A stretch of DNA of 64,000 nt from Micromonospora coerulea (GCF_016598485.1 NZ_JAEMUW010000024.1:30938-94937), one strand, 5' to 3'; positions 19,701 to 27,997 are shown, counted from the stretch's first letter. Numbers and translations are program-made. The notes: generated by a model not told the origin, from the letters alone.

Positions 19701-20837
19701 CTCGCCGGCAACTGGACGGTACGGCTGGACAAGCCGGGCGCCCAACCGCAGGACCGGCCGCTCGGGTCGTGGACCGCGATCGACCCGGCGTACTCCGGAT
19801 CGGCCACGTACTCCCGCACGGTCGACCTGGACGCGGCCATCCTCGACGGCCGCCGGTTCGTCCTTGACCTGGGCGATGTGCGGGACGTCGCGGAGGTCAC
19901 GGTCAACGGGCAGGCGTTCGACCCGCTGCTGTGGCAGCCGTACCGCCTGGACATCACGCCCGCGCTGCACGCGGGACGCAACGAGATCCAGGTGCGGGTC
20001 ACGAACACGCTTGCCAACCGGCACGGCGACCACCGTCCCGCCGGCCTGCTCGGCCCGGTGGTGCTGCGTCCGCAGCGGCCCGTCTCCGCCGAGATCGCGC
20101 CGGTCGGGGACGAGCCGGTGTACGAGGTCGGCATGCCAGCGCCACCGAGCGTGTCGCCGGGGCAATCCCAGGAGCTGCAGGTTCGGGTACGCCGCTTCGG
20201 CGGCTCCCAGGACACTGCAAAGGTCGAACTCTCCGCCGGCGGTGGGCTGACCGTCACGCCGGCCCGGACCGACGTGAAGTTCGACCGCGTCGGCGAGGCG
20301 TTGGTCTCGGTCACGCTGACCGCTCCGGTGGACGCGACGGTGCCCGGCACCGGCACCCTCACGGTTACGGTCGGCGGCGAGCGACGGGACGTGCCGGTGA
20401 CCGTCGACCTGGCGACCCGGCTCGGCCAGGCCAGCGCCTCATCCACCCACGCCTCCTTCCGCCCGGACGGCGCGATCGACGGGGACCGCAGCTCGGAGCG
20501 CTGGGGCCAGGGGAACGGCTGGAACGACGCCACGCAGGGCGCCTTCCCCGACACACTGACCGTCGACTTCACCACGGGTGCGCCGGTCGGTCGGGTCGAC
20601 CTGTACACGATCGATTCCGCGCAGTTCCCCGCACTGGCGTGGGGGCTACGCGACGCCGACGTGCAGGCGCTCGTCGGTGGTCAGTGGCGTACGGTCGCGG
20701 AGATCCGCGGCAACACCGACGGGCTGGTGCGCCGGACCTTCGAGCCGGTCAACGCGACCGCGCTACGCGTCATCGTCCGGTCCGCCAACGACAACGCCTA
20801 CTCTCGCATCGTCGAGCTGGAGGGATACCCGCAATGA
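16710..20837 (+). CDS. Secreted alpha-L-rhamnosidase, GH106, with discoidin domain
   Basis: 1375 residues. The ATG at 16710 is seven bases after GAGGAG, which overlaps the end of the previous gene; ATG 16695 is in frame but lies ahead of that ribosome site. A Sec signal (LPIARRVTAAALAVL, AVAQP) follows. GH106 features: RPAVLWFWNGTVTPALVDRQ, LWLFNDDFFPSGRGGG, GFWDDEPFIASADAHF, KENQWAQVPGTDVVFDHY. A concanavalin-like sandwich is inserted at about 210-339 (GMVVRAADERNGYLVDTRR). Near the end come a galactose-binding fold (SATYSRTVDLD, RPAGLLGPVVLRP), a NEW3-like fold and an F5/8 type C domain (last 140 residues) resembling that of the first gene. It is a paralogue of the gene at 6616 but diverged, so probably a different linkage. 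Overlaps rhaB by four bases. Confidence 0.87.
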   Translation: MLPIARRVTAAALAVLCSLATVTVPQHAAVAQPDTVAEPASGLDAARFAQPRPDSRPAVLWFWNGTVTPALVDRQLGELRAQGVYEAVVFPFDTTALKPAFFSEEWFAIIEHTLREAQRTGMHLWLFNDDFFPSGRGGGLVVNGGKVGDRTYEPHPELRPTGLGRTSRSVTGPAQVDLGGDTTGLDVAGGRLVVDAAALNGVAVLKTGAEWTDYTLTARARLDRGTAGMVVRAADERNGYLVDTRRDDGGVDIWRQQNGSFTLLSHPGGVPGWDPAAEHEIRVVVAGNTITPYVDGKAQPSATDGTFPRGTVGVRAVADQRSTYDELSVTGPGGQPLYRQAFDGAAALTDFRPRRSAAKVVSAVARPAGSNDVGEFVDLTDHVTSGRAWPAPAGQWRVDTFTATPLADDNSWSFRRNYLDLLDNDAVARMLDAVPGEYYRRFPWAFGTVLRGFWDDEPFIASADAHFQQKPWSPSLHAALKNVGTTPGVAYAALFDDLGRDGRTERGRYWRAVSDRFGEAYYAQQARWMADHGVGYISNPLWDEYGPAEQIASTGDLHKENQWAQVPGTDVVFDHYAAGGRTMLPRYAASDAHQNGQERVLLEAFGAMGWQVSPEFSHALLGAFAARGINLTVLHAMWTDENDVVYPPPFGSGNPWWRTAKPLTDWIGRVMEVARGRAAAQTVLIQPQRAAEAWQGTPSQDAIDRDFTAAAYALEDTQVDFDLLDEGALASDPAIRARAEVRGGRLQMGEQSYRLAVLPQAPTLDVATVRTLTEFVRTGGTLVVVGDLPREEAAGRDGELRDALTALFGDGKAPAERVYAGRTVRLADPTGLGEATRSAGVAAAVLEPAQRAVRVLRLETGKDQAFLLTNESGAVIRSTATFPAKGTPELWQPETGRTATATTFRDAPGRLGTAVPLELQPYQTVVVAFRSAAQPPAAVPHLVSGDVTATAVGPGSPGTLRVDAVLDAPGSHRVVGAWDDQLFGGTLATDDPLTPVPLAGNWTVRLDKPGAQPQDRPLGSWTAIDPAYSGSATYSRTVDLDAAILDGRRFVLDLGDVRDVAEVTVNGQAFDPLLWQPYRLDITPALHAGRNEIQVRVTNTLANRHGDHRPAGLLGPVVLRPQRPVSAEIAPVGDEPVYEVGMPAPPSVSPGQSQELQVRVRRFGGSQDTAKVELSAGGGLTVTPARTDVKFDRVGEALVSVTLTAPVDATVPGTGTLTVTVGGERRDVPVTVDLATRLGQASASSTHASFRPDGAIDGDRSSERWGQGNGWNDATQGAFPDTLTVDFTTGAPVGRVDLYTIDSAQFPALAWGLRDADVQALVGGQWRTVAEIRGNTDGLVRRTFEPVNATALRVIVRSANDNAYSRIVELEGYPQ

Positions 20838-22318
20838 GCCCGACAGTTTCGGAGGGCGCGGCCGCGATCGCCGCGGTCGATCTCGGCGCGTCCAGCGGGC
20901 GGGTGATGCTTGGCCGAGTGGCGCCCGACCGGCTGGACCTCGTCGAGGTCAACCGGTTTCCCAACGTGCCGGTACGGGTCGCGGGGACCCTGCACTGGGA
21001 CGTCCTCGCGCTGTACCGGGGCGTCCTCGAGGGGCTGCGGGCGGCGGGCCGGGAGGCCGGCCAGATCACCTCCGTCGGGATCGACTCGTGGGCGGTCGAC
21101 TACGGTCTGCTCGACGCGGGGGGTGCCCTGCTCGGCAATCCGGTGCACTACCGCGACGAGCGCACCGACGGCGCCATGGACAAGGTGCTCGCCGGCGTCC
21201 CGGCAGCGGAGATCTACCGGATCACCGGACTGCAGTTCCTGCCGTTCAACACGCTCTACCAGCTCGCGGCGTCCGCAGGGTCACCGCAGCTCGCCGCGGC
21301 GCGGAACCTGCTCCTCATCCCCGACCTGCTGAGCTACTGGCTCACCGGCATCGCCGGCACCGAGGTCACGAACGCGTCCACCACCCAGCTTCTCGACGTC
21401 GGGACCCGCACCTGGTCCGACCGGCTTCTCGCTGTGGCCGGGGTGCCGGCGGACCTCTTCCCGCCGCTGCGCCAGCCCGGCGACGGGGCGGGAGAGCTGC
21501 TGCCCGACGTCCTCGACGACACCGGCCTGGCCGGCCCGGTGCCGGTGACCGCCGTCGGGTCGCACGACACGGCCTCGGCGGTGGTCGGAGTGCCGGCGGC
21601 CGGCGAGCGCTTCGCGTACGTGTCGTGCGGCACCTGGTCGCTCGTCGGGGTCGAGCTCGATACGCCGGTGCTGACCGAGGACAGCCGGCGCGCCAACTTC
21701 AGCAACGAAGGCGGCGTCGACGGCACCACCCGGTACCTGCGCAACGTCATGGGCCTGTGGCTGCTGCAGGAATCAATCCGCACCTGGAACGCGGCCGGGC
21801 TCCCCGCCGACCTGGCATCGCTGCTGCACGACGCGGCCCGCGTACCGGCCTTCTCGGCGGTCGTGGACGCCAACGATCCCGCGTTCCTTCCCCCGAGCGA
21901 CATGCCGGCGCGCATCGCCGCCGCGTGCCGGCGCACCGGCCAGACACCGCCGCAGAGCCAGGCCGAGACGGTCCGCTGCATCCTGGACAGCCTCGCCCTC
22001 GCCTACCGGACCGCCGTTCACGACGCGGTACGGCTATCGGGACGCGACGTCGACGCTGTGCACGTCGTCGGCGGCGGCGCCCGCAACGGGCTGCTGTGCC
22101 AGCTCACCGCGGACGCCTGCCGTCGGCCCGTCGTGGCCGGGCCGGTCGAGGCCGCAGCCCTCGGCAACGTGCTCGTGCAGGCCCGGGCCGCCGGTGTGGT
22201 GCACGGGGACCTGCGGGCGCTGCGGCAGCTGCTGCGCAGCACGCAACAGCTGACCGTGTACGAGCCGCGGGGCAACGACGCACCCTGGCGGGCCGCCGCC
22301 GCACGGATCGGGAGGTGA
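20834..22318 (+). CDS. rhaB: Rhamnulokinase
   Basis: 494 residues, close to the usual 480-490 for RhaB; it phosphorylates L-rhamnulose to rhamnulose 1-phosphate with ATP in the cytoplasm. FGGY-kinase signatures are in place: phosphate-1 loop AVDLGASSGRVMLG, substrate region SVGIDSWAVDYGLLD, VGSHDTASAVVGVPA, phosphate-2 SCGTWSLVGVELDTPV, and the adenosine motif VHVVGGGARNGLLCQLTAD. The GIDSWAVDYG form is typical of RhaB rather than xylulokinase or glycerol kinase. ATG 20834 overlaps the preceding stop by four bases, coupling an intracellular kinase to six secreted rhamnosidases. Rhamnose isomerase and rhamnulose-phosphate aldolase are not in the window and are likely upstream. Confidence 0.95.
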   Translation: MSPTVSEGAAAIAAVDLGASSGRVMLGRVAPDRLDLVEVNRFPNVPVRVAGTLHWDVLALYRGVLEGLRAAGREAGQITSVGIDSWAVDYGLLDAGGALLGNPVHYRDERTDGAMDKVLAGVPAAEIYRITGLQFLPFNTLYQLAASAGSPQLAAARNLLLIPDLLSYWLTGIAGTEVTNASTTQLLDVGTRTWSDRLLAVAGVPADLFPPLRQPGDGAGELLPDVLDDTGLAGPVPVTAVGSHDTASAVVGVPAAGERFAYVSCGTWSLVGVELDTPVLTEDSRRANFSNEGGVDGTTRYLRNVMGLWLLQESIRTWNAAGLPADLASLLHDAARVPAFSAVVDANDPAFLPPSDMPARIAAACRRTGQTPPQSQAETVRCILDSLALAYRTAVHDAVRLSGRDVDAVHVVGGGARNGLLCQLTADACRRPVVAGPVEAAALGNVLVQARAAGVVHGDLRALRQLLRSTQQLTVYEPRGNDAPWRAAAARIGR

Positions 22319-22320
22319 GG

Positions 22321-23055
22321 ATGCGGATCGCCCTGTTCGTCACCTGCCTGGCCGACACCCTCTTCCCGGAGGCGGCCAAGGCCACGGTACGGCTGCTGGA
22401 ACGCCTCGGTCACCAGGTCGTCTTTCCCGAGGAGCAGACCTGCTGCGGCCAGATGCACGTCAACACCGGCTACCCGGACGACGCGCTGCGGCTGGTGCGC
22501 CGGCACGTGCGGACCTTCGCCCCCTACGACGTGGTGGTGGCCCCGTCCGGCTCGTGCGTCGGGTCGGTGCGGCACCAGCACGCCATGGTGGCCCGCCGGG
22601 CCGGCGACGAGCGGCTGGCCAGCCTGGCCGAGGAGGTCGCCCGGCACACCTACGAGCTGTCGGAGCTGCTCGTCGACGTGCTCGGGGTGACCGACGTGGG
22701 CGCGTACTACCCGCACCGGACCACCTACCACCCGACCTGCCACTCGCTGCGGATGATCCGGGTGGGGGACCGGCCGCTGCGGCTGCTGCGCGAGGTCCGC
22801 GGCCTCGACCTGGTGGAGCTGCCGCAGGCCGAGCAGTGCTGCGGCTTCGGCGGCACCTTCGCCGTGAAGAACGCGGACACCTCCACGGCGATGCTGGCCG
22901 ACAAGATGCGCCACGTGCTGGCCACCGGCGCGGACGTCTGCACCGCCGGGGACGCCTCCTGCCTGATGCACATCGGCGGCGGGCTGTCCCGGCTCCGGGC
23001 GGGGGTACGCACCGTGCACCTCGCCGAGATCCTGGCCAGTACGGAGGCGTCGTGA
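22321..23055 (+). CDS. lutA: L-lactate utilisation Fe-S protein LutA (CCG-domain)
   Basis: 244 residues. Two CCG (cysteine-rich) domains bind Fe-S or a heterodisulfide-reductase-type cluster: CLADTLFPEAAKATVRL with EQTCCGQM, and CHSLRMI with EQCCGFGGTFAVKN. This is the LutA/LldE architecture, a subunit of the LutABC complex that oxidises L-lactate to pyruvate. ATG 22321 lies three bases after the rhaB stop behind a strong GGGAGGTGAGG. The direct linkage to rhaB makes sense because rhamnulose-1-phosphate aldolase yields L-lactaldehyde, which is oxidised to L-lactate. The gene overlaps lutB by four bases. Confidence 0.93.
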   Translation: MRIALFVTCLADTLFPEAAKATVRLLERLGHQVVFPEEQTCCGQMHVNTGYPDDALRLVRRHVRTFAPYDVVVAPSGSCVGSVRHQHAMVARRAGDERLASLAEEVARHTYELSELLVDVLGVTDVGAYYPHRTTYHPTCHSLRMIRVGDRPLRLLREVRGLDLVELPQAEQCCGFGGTFAVKNADTSTAMLADKMRHVLATGADVCTAGDASCLMHIGGGLSRLRAGVRTVHLAEILASTEAS

Positions 23056-24494
23056 CCAGCACATTCCTCGGCATGCCGACCACGGCGCCCCGGGGGGTCG
23101 GGCACCTGCGCGGCGACCAGTCCTTCCCCGCGGCCGCCCGTCGCGCCCTCGCCGATTCGCAGCTCCGCCGGAACCTGGGCCACGCCACGGCCACGATTCG
23201 GGCCAAGTCGGCGGCGGTGATCGCCGAAGCTCCGGATTGGCAACAGTTGCGCGACGCCGGTGCGGCCATCAAGGCCGACGTCATGGCCCGCCTGCCCGAG
23301 TTGCTCGAGCAGTTGGAGGCGGCGGTGACCGCGGCTGGTGGGACCGTGCACTGGGCGGCCGACGCGGTGGAGGCGAACCGGATCGTGACCGAGCTGGTGG
23401 CCGCGACCGGCAGCGACCGGGTCATCAAGGTCAAGTCGATGGCGACCCAGGAGATCGGTCTCAATGAGGCCCTCGAAGCCGCCGGGATCACCCCGGTGGA
23501 GACCGACCTGGCGGAGCTGATCGTGCAGCTCGGCGACGATCGGCCCAGTCACATCCTGGTGCCCGCCATCCACCGTAACCGGGCCGAGATCCGGGAGATC
23601 TTCCTGCGGGAGATGCCCGGGGTGGACCCGGCGCTCACCGACGATCCGGTGGCCCTGGCCGCCGCCGCGCGCCGCTACCTGCGGCAGACGTTCCTGCACA
23701 CCCCGGTGGCTGTCTCCGGGGCGAACTTCGCCGTCGCTGAGACCGGCACCCTCGTGGTGGTGGAGTCCGAGGGCAACGGGCGGATGTGTCTCACCCTGCC
23801 GGAGACCTTGATCACCGTGATGGGTGTCGAGAAGGTGGTGCCCACCTGGCGTGACCTCGAGGTCTTCCTTCAGTTGCTGCCGCGGGCGTCGACGGGGGAG
23901 CGGATGAACCCGTACACCTCGATGTGGACCGGGGTCTCCCCGGGCGATGGGCCGCAGCAGGTGCATCTGGTGCTGTTGGACAACGGGCGCAGCGCGGTGC
24001 TCGCCGACGAGGTGGGCCGGCAGGCGTTGCACTGCATTCGCTGCTCCGCCTGCCTCAACGTCTGCCCGGTCTACGAGCGCACCGGCGGGCACGCGTACGG
24101 GTCGGTCTATCCGGGGCCGATCGGGGCGGTGCTGTCACCTCAGCTGACCGGGGTCGAGGAGAACGCCTCCCTGCCGTACGCGTCGTCGCTCTGCGGCGCC
24201 TGCTACGACGCCTGCCCCGTGAAGATCAATATTCCGGAGCTGCTGGTGCACCTGCGTGCCGCCCACGTCACCGCCCAGCGGCGCCCTACCACCGAGTCCA
24301 TCGCGATGGCCGCGGCCGCGTACACCATGGACCACCCGGCGCTGTACGCGGCCGCGCAGCGCGCCGCGCGGCTCACCCGCCTCGCCGGCCGCCGAGGTCG
24401 CGGCCTGCCCCCGCCGCTGTCCGGCTGGACCATCGGCCGCGACCTGCCGCAACCGCCCCCACAGACCTTCCGCGAATGGTGGGCAGAACGGTGA
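23052..24494 (+). CDS. lutB: L-lactate utilisation protein LutB (Fe-S and LUD domain)
   Basis: 480 residues from GTG 23052, which overlaps the lutA stop; GGAGG lies seven bases ahead. The N-terminal two thirds is the LUD domain (VIKVKSMATQEIGLNEALEA, ISGANFAVAETGTLVVVES-like text). Two ferredoxin-type 4Fe-4S motifs follow: CIRCSACLNVCPVY and CGACYDACPVKINIPEL. The end holds the DUF3390-like tail (FREWW). It is the electron-transfer core of the LutABC lactate oxidase. Length and motif order are standard. Four-base overlap with lutC indicates one transcript. Confidence 0.94.
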   Translation: MTSTFLGMPTTAPRGVGHLRGDQSFPAAARRALADSQLRRNLGHATATIRAKSAAVIAEAPDWQQLRDAGAAIKADVMARLPELLEQLEAAVTAAGGTVHWAADAVEANRIVTELVAATGSDRVIKVKSMATQEIGLNEALEAAGITPVETDLAELIVQLGDDRPSHILVPAIHRNRAEIREIFLREMPGVDPALTDDPVALAAAARRYLRQTFLHTPVAVSGANFAVAETGTLVVVESEGNGRMCLTLPETLITVMGVEKVVPTWRDLEVFLQLLPRASTGERMNPYTSMWTGVSPGDGPQQVHLVLLDNGRSAVLADEVGRQALHCIRCSACLNVCPVYERTGGHAYGSVYPGPIGAVLSPQLTGVEENASLPYASSLCGACYDACPVKINIPELLVHLRAAHVTAQRRPTTESIAMAAAAYTMDHPALYAAAQRAARLTRLAGRRGRGLPPPLSGWTIGRDLPQPPPQTFREWWAER

Positions 24495-25096
24495 ACTCAC
24501 GCGAATTGATCCTCGGCCGCCTCCGCGCCGCCATCGGTCCCACCACGACGACACCGGCAGAGGTGCCACGGGACTACCGGCCGGCCGGCGGCGACGTCGA
24601 CCTCGACGTGCTGGTGCACCGGCTCACCGACTATCGGGCCACCGTGCACCGATGTTCGGACGCAGAGGTGGCGAAGGTGGTCGACGAGGTTCTGGGCGGC
24701 CAGCGTGTCGTGGTGCCACCCAGAGTGCCCGGACACTGGCTGCCCGCCACGGTCGCCGCCGTGACCGACGAGAATCTCACCGCGGAGCAGATTGCCGCCT
24801 TCGACGGGGTCGTCACCGCAGCGGCCGTGGCCATCGCCGAAACCGGCACCGTCGTGCTCGACGCAGCCCCTGACCAGGGCCGCCGGGTCATCACACTCCT
24901 GCCCGACGTGCACATCTGCGTGCTGCGGACCGATCAGGTCGTCGCCGGTGCACCGGACGCCATCGCCCGGCTCGACCCGAACCGCCCGCTGACCTGGATC
25001 AGCGGACCCTCCGCCACCAGCGACATCGAACTCAACCGGGTGGAAGGTGTCCACGGCCCCCGACGCCTCCACGTGGTGATCGTTCCTCGCCCGTGA
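24491..25096 (+). CDS. lutC: L-lactate utilisation protein LutC (LUD domain)
   Basis: 201 residues from GTG 24491 overlapping the lutB stop. A single LUD domain is seen, with AVAIAETGTVVLDAAPDQGRR, LPDVHICVLRTDQVV, and the closing LTWISGPSATSDIELNRVEG and HVVIVPRP strings diagnostic of LutC. It is the third subunit of the lactate-to-pyruvate complex. Last intact gene of the rhamnose block; a permease scrap follows 40 bases later. Confidence 0.94.
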   Translation: MNSRELILGRLRAAIGPTTTTPAEVPRDYRPAGGDVDLDVLVHRLTDYRATVHRCSDAEVAKVVDEVLGGQRVVVPPRVPGHWLPATVAAVTDENLTAEQIAAFDGVVTAAAVAIAETGTVVLDAAPDQGRRVITLLPDVHICVLRTDQVVAGAPDAIARLDPNRPLTWISGPSATSDIELNRVEGVHGPRRLHVVIVPRP

Positions 25097-25136
25097 GCGT
25101 AGAACGATTACTCGTACGGCTCGGCGGGCGGCCTGA

Positions 25137-25238
25137 GTCCTCGCCGGCAGCGTCATCGCCACCGTGCCGATGATCATCCTGTTCCTCGCCCAGCGGCAAT
25201 TCGTCGAGGGCATCGCCACCACCGGCCGCAAGGGCTAG
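25137..25238 (+). pseudogene. C-terminal remnant of a CUT1-type sugar ABC permease
   Basis: After a TGA at 25134-25136 the frame reads VLAGSVIATVPMII, then FLAQRQFVEGIATTGRKG and TAG at 25236. This is the characteristic last transmembrane helix and tail of MalG-like CUT1 permeases (normally about 280 residues; only 33 remain), and there is no start or upstream homology. It sits directly behind lutC, so I infer that a sugar importer gene, perhaps for rhamnose or a rhamno-oligosaccharide, was deleted by recombination leaving its 3' end. The sequence match is strong for such a short piece; the substrate is a guess. Confidence 0.75.
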
Positions 25239-25264
25239 CGCCATCGGCGGCCGGTGGGGCGCTA
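25236..25264. terminator. Hairpin between convergent genes
   Basis: TAGCGCC pairs with GGCGCTA (7 bp), and the interior CATCGG/CCGGTG region adds more pairs around a CGG loop with a two-base bulge. It begins at the stop of the permease remnant and lies between the rhamnose block and the convergent uxaC. No U-tract, which is common in actinomycetes. The following ATGGCATGCCAT (25264-25275) is a perfect 12-base palindrome. Confidence 0.45.
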
Positions 25265-25335
25265 TGGCATGCCATGAAACCAGGAACGACGATTACCCGG
25301 GGAGTCCGGCCGAGCCTGCCCGACGGACAGCGCCG

Positions 25336-26829
25336 TCAATCGCGCGGCGAAACGTGGTCCACCTTGCCCCGTTCACGGCCTGCACGTGGCGTAGGCGTCG
25401 TCGTCGAGGGTGACCTGGGGGGTGCGTACGCCTCTTGCGGCAGGCGATACGCCAGGTCGACGGCCGTTTCGACGGCCTCGTCCTCGGAGAGCCGGTGCTC
25501 CACCACGAGGCGGGCCAGGTAGCCGGCGTCGACGCGCCGCGCCAGGTCGTGCCGTGCGGGGATCGACAGGAACGCCCGGGTGTCGTCGACAAAGCCGGAG
25601 GTGTTGTAGAAGCCGGCTGTCTCGGTCACCAACTCTCGGAAGCGCCGCATTCCGTCGGGGCTGTCGAGGAACCACCACGGCGCGCCGAGCCGTACCGACG
25701 GGTAGACACCGGCGATCGGAGCGAGCTCCCGGGAGTAGACAGACTCGTCGACGGTGAAGAGCACCAGCCGGAAGTTCGGGTCCCGGCCAAAGGCGTTGAG
25801 CATCGGCTGGAGAGCGCGGGTGAATTCGGCCGCCACCGGGATGTCGAACCCCCGATCGGAGCCGAAGGCGGCGTGCACCGCCGGATCGTGGTCGCGTAGC
25901 ACTCCGGGGTGGATCTGCATGACCAGGCCGTCGTCGCAGGACATGCGAGCCATTTCGAAGAGCATGTGGCCCGCGAAGGCGGCGGCCGCGGTGTCGCTCA
26001 CGCTGCCCTGGCCCGCCTCGGCGTATATCCGCTTGGCCTCCTCGGTCGACACCGGCTCGGCGGCGGCGGTGAGGTGCCCGTGATCGGTGGCGCGTGCCCC
26101 GGCCAGGACGAAGCTCTCCCGGCGGCTGCGCAGAGCCGCGACGAACCCGTCGTAGTCCCCGGTGTCCACGCCCGAAAGCTCCTGCAGCCGCCGCACCTGC
26201 CGGACCCAGCCGGCGTGCCCGACATGCGTCAACGCGTCGGGCCGGAAGGTCGGTACCACCCGTGCGCCGAGTCCTGCCACGGCCAGCCTGGCGTGGTCCG
26301 CGAGCGTCGAGGTGGCGGAATCGGTGGTGGAGATCAATTCGATGTTGAAGGCGTCGAGCAGCGCCCGCGGCCGGAAATCCGGCTCGGCCAGCCGGGCGTC
26401 GATGAGGTCGTAGAGCTCGTCGGCGGTGTCGGGACCGGGCGCGATGTCGATCTTGAGGACCTCGGCGATCTCGTGCTCCAGCCAGTAGCGACTGGGCGTG
26501 CCGCGGAAGAGGTGCCAGTGGGCGCAGAAGCGCCGCCAGATCGCCCGTGGATCGGTCTCGACCTGCCCCCCCTCGACCCGGGGCACGCCGAGCTGCTCCA
26601 GCGGTACGCCCTGCGAGACCAGCATCCGCGTGACGTAGTGATCGGGCACCACCAGCAGCTGGGCCGGGTCGGAGAAGTGCTGGTCATCGGCGAACACCGC
26701 CGCGTCCACGTGCCCGTGCATGCACAGCAGCGGCAGCTCACGGGTGGCCTGGTAGATCCGGCGGGCGACGGGTCGAACGTCCTGCCCTGCCGGCAGGGCT
26801 CGGTCGGGATGCAGACGCAGCTGTGCCAC
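25336..26829 (-). CDS. uxaC: Glucuronate (uronate) isomerase
   Basis: 497 residues; converts D-glucuronate to D-fructuronate (and D-galacturonate to D-tagaturonate) in the cytoplasm. The amidohydrolase-fold metal site starts with LLCMHGHVDAAVF; family strings include HFSDPAQLLVVPDHYVTRML, FRGTPSRYWLEHEI, LISTTDSATSTL and QIHPGVLRDHD. The length fits UxaC (about 470-500). Start is GTG 26829 with AGGAGAG six to eight bases ahead on the minus strand. It is divergent from a LacI regulator with an operator between them, and feeds the catabolic operon at 28060-38017. Confidence 0.93.
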   Translation of the reverse strand: MAQLRLHPDRALPAGQDVRPVARRIYQATRELPLLCMHGHVDAAVFADDQHFSDPAQLLVVPDHYVTRMLVSQGVPLEQLGVPRVEGGQVETDPRAIWRRFCAHWHLFRGTPSRYWLEHEIAEVLKIDIAPGPDTADELYDLIDARLAEPDFRPRALLDAFNIELISTTDSATSTLADHARLAVAGLGARVVPTFRPDALTHVGHAGWVRQVRRLQELSGVDTGDYDGFVAALRSRRESFVLAGARATDHGHLTAAAEPVSTEEAKRIYAEAGQGSVSDTAAAAFAGHMLFEMARMSCDDGLVMQIHPGVLRDHDPAVHAAFGSDRGFDIPVAAEFTRALQPMLNAFGRDPNFRLVLFTVDESVYSRELAPIAGVYPSVRLGAPWWFLDSPDGMRRFRELVTETAGFYNTSGFVDDTRAFLSIPARHDLARRVDAGYLARLVVEHRLSEDEAVETAVDLAYRLPQEAYAPPRSPSTTTPTPRAGRERGKVDHVSPRD

Positions 26830-26942
26830 GCAACTCTCCTTTGGCGCCTCGTCGAAACCGGTCCTGCAAAGGATTGCACTACGGCCCTCCGGCTACAAGG
26901 CGGGAGCCGTTCAACGTTCCGAAACATCTACGCAACCGAGTA

Positions 26943-26972
26943 TTGACATGCCCTTGCAAACGGTTTCAGACT
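26943..26972 (+). promoter_or_regulatory. Predicted promoter of lacI (27008)
   Basis: TTGACA at 26943-26948, an 18-base spacer and CAGACT at 26967-26972, about 35 bases before the GTG. The -35 is perfect; the -10 is weak. The spacer contains the operator at 26955-26968, which fits negative autoregulation. Confidence 0.42.
26955..26968. promoter_or_regulatory. LacI-family operator between uxaC and lacI
   Basis: TGCAAACGGTTTCA, an imperfect palindrome with the CG centre and AAAC/GTTT arms typical of LacI-family sites. The 13-mer GCAAACGGTTTCA recurs at 43807-43820 and, inverted, at 43569-43582, which links these promoters into one candidate regulon. Confidence 0.65.
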
Positions 26973-27007
26973 GACGGGTGTCGGTCACGGGTAGAGGAGG
27001 TGGGGCC

Positions 27008-27997
27008 GTGCGAGCAACGATCCGCGAGGTGGCTCGCGAGGCAGGCGTCTCACCGTCCACCGTGTCCCGTGCGCTGTCGACGCCCGAGATGGTCAACGCG
27101 ACGACGCGTGAACGCGTACTGCGGGCGGCCCAGCGGCTGGGCTACGCGCCCAACCGCGCCGCCCGGGGTCTCATCACCGGCCGCACCGGAAACATCGGCC
27201 TGATCGTGCCGGACCTGGCCAACCCCTTCTTCCCGAGCGTGGTGAAGGGGGTGCAGGCCAGGGCGCGGGAGGCGGACTACGCCGTGTTCCTCGCCGACAC
27301 GGACGAGGACCCGACGGCCGAGGTCGGGCTCATCCGGGTCCTCGGCAAGCAGGTGGACGGGCTCATCCTCTGCTCTCCCCGAGCCCGCGAGGAAGAGATC
27401 CGCGACCTGTGCGAGAGCACCACCCTCGTCATGGTCAACCGCCGCTTCGGCAGCGTCCCGTCCGTGGTCTTCGACAACGTGGACGGTATGCGACAGGCGG
27501 TCGCTCATCTCCAGGCGCTCGGCCACGAACGGGTCGCCTGGGTAGGTGGGCCGCGTACCTCCTGGTCGTCCCGTGACCGGGTCCGCGGCCTGCGCACCGC
27601 GACCGCCGCGGCCGGCATGGAGCTGGTCGTGGCCGGTCACTTCCCGCCCCACTTCGAAGGCGGGGTCGCCGCGGCGGATCTCATCATCGCCTCCGGCGTC
27701 ACCTCGGTCATCGCCTACAACGACCTGATGGCACTCGGTCTGCTCGGCCGGCTACGCGACCGTGGCGTGCGGGTGCCCCAGGACATGAGCGTGATCGGCA
27801 TCGACGACATCCAGATGTCGGCCATGTCCGCACCGGCGCTCACCACGGTCTCACTCGGCAAGGCACAGGCCGGACGCGCCGCCGTGGACCTGCTGATCTC
27901 ACTGCTGGAGCAACCGGAGGGCGTACGCAACGCCCGCCGGGAGCTGCCGACCCAACTGCTCGTGCGTGCCTCGACCGGAGTCGCGCGGACCAACTGA
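27008..27997 (+). CDS. LacI-family transcriptional regulator, likely of uronate/glycan genes
   Basis: 329 residues from GTG 27008, seven bases after GAGGAGG; GTG 26978 would be poorly placed. The N-terminal helix-turn-helix is ATIREVAREAGVSPSTVSRALS with the hinge LGYAPNRAARGL. The periplasmic-binding-like sensor follows (IGLIVPDLANPFFPSVVKGV, VVFDNVDGM, VIGIDDIQMS, ALTTVSLGKAQAGRAAVDLL). Divergent from uxaC and 62 bases upstream of the uronate operon, it most likely responds to a uronate or pathway intermediate. The sequence shows no direct ligand clue. Shared operators suggest it also controls the secreted enzymes near 43.6 kb. Confidence 0.9.
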   Translation: MRATIREVAREAGVSPSTVSRALSTPEMVNATTRERVLRAAQRLGYAPNRAARGLITGRTGNIGLIVPDLANPFFPSVVKGVQARAREADYAVFLADTDEDPTAEVGLIRVLGKQVDGLILCSPRAREEEIRDLCESTTLVMVNRRFGSVPSVVFDNVDGMRQAVAHLQALGHERVAWVGGPRTSWSSRDRVRGLRTATAAAGMELVVAGHFPPHFEGGVAAADLIIASGVTSVIAYNDLMALGLLGRLRDRGVRVPQDMSVIGIDDIQMSAMSAPALTTVSLGKAQAGRAAVDLLISLLEQPEGVRNARRELPTQLLVRASTGVARTN

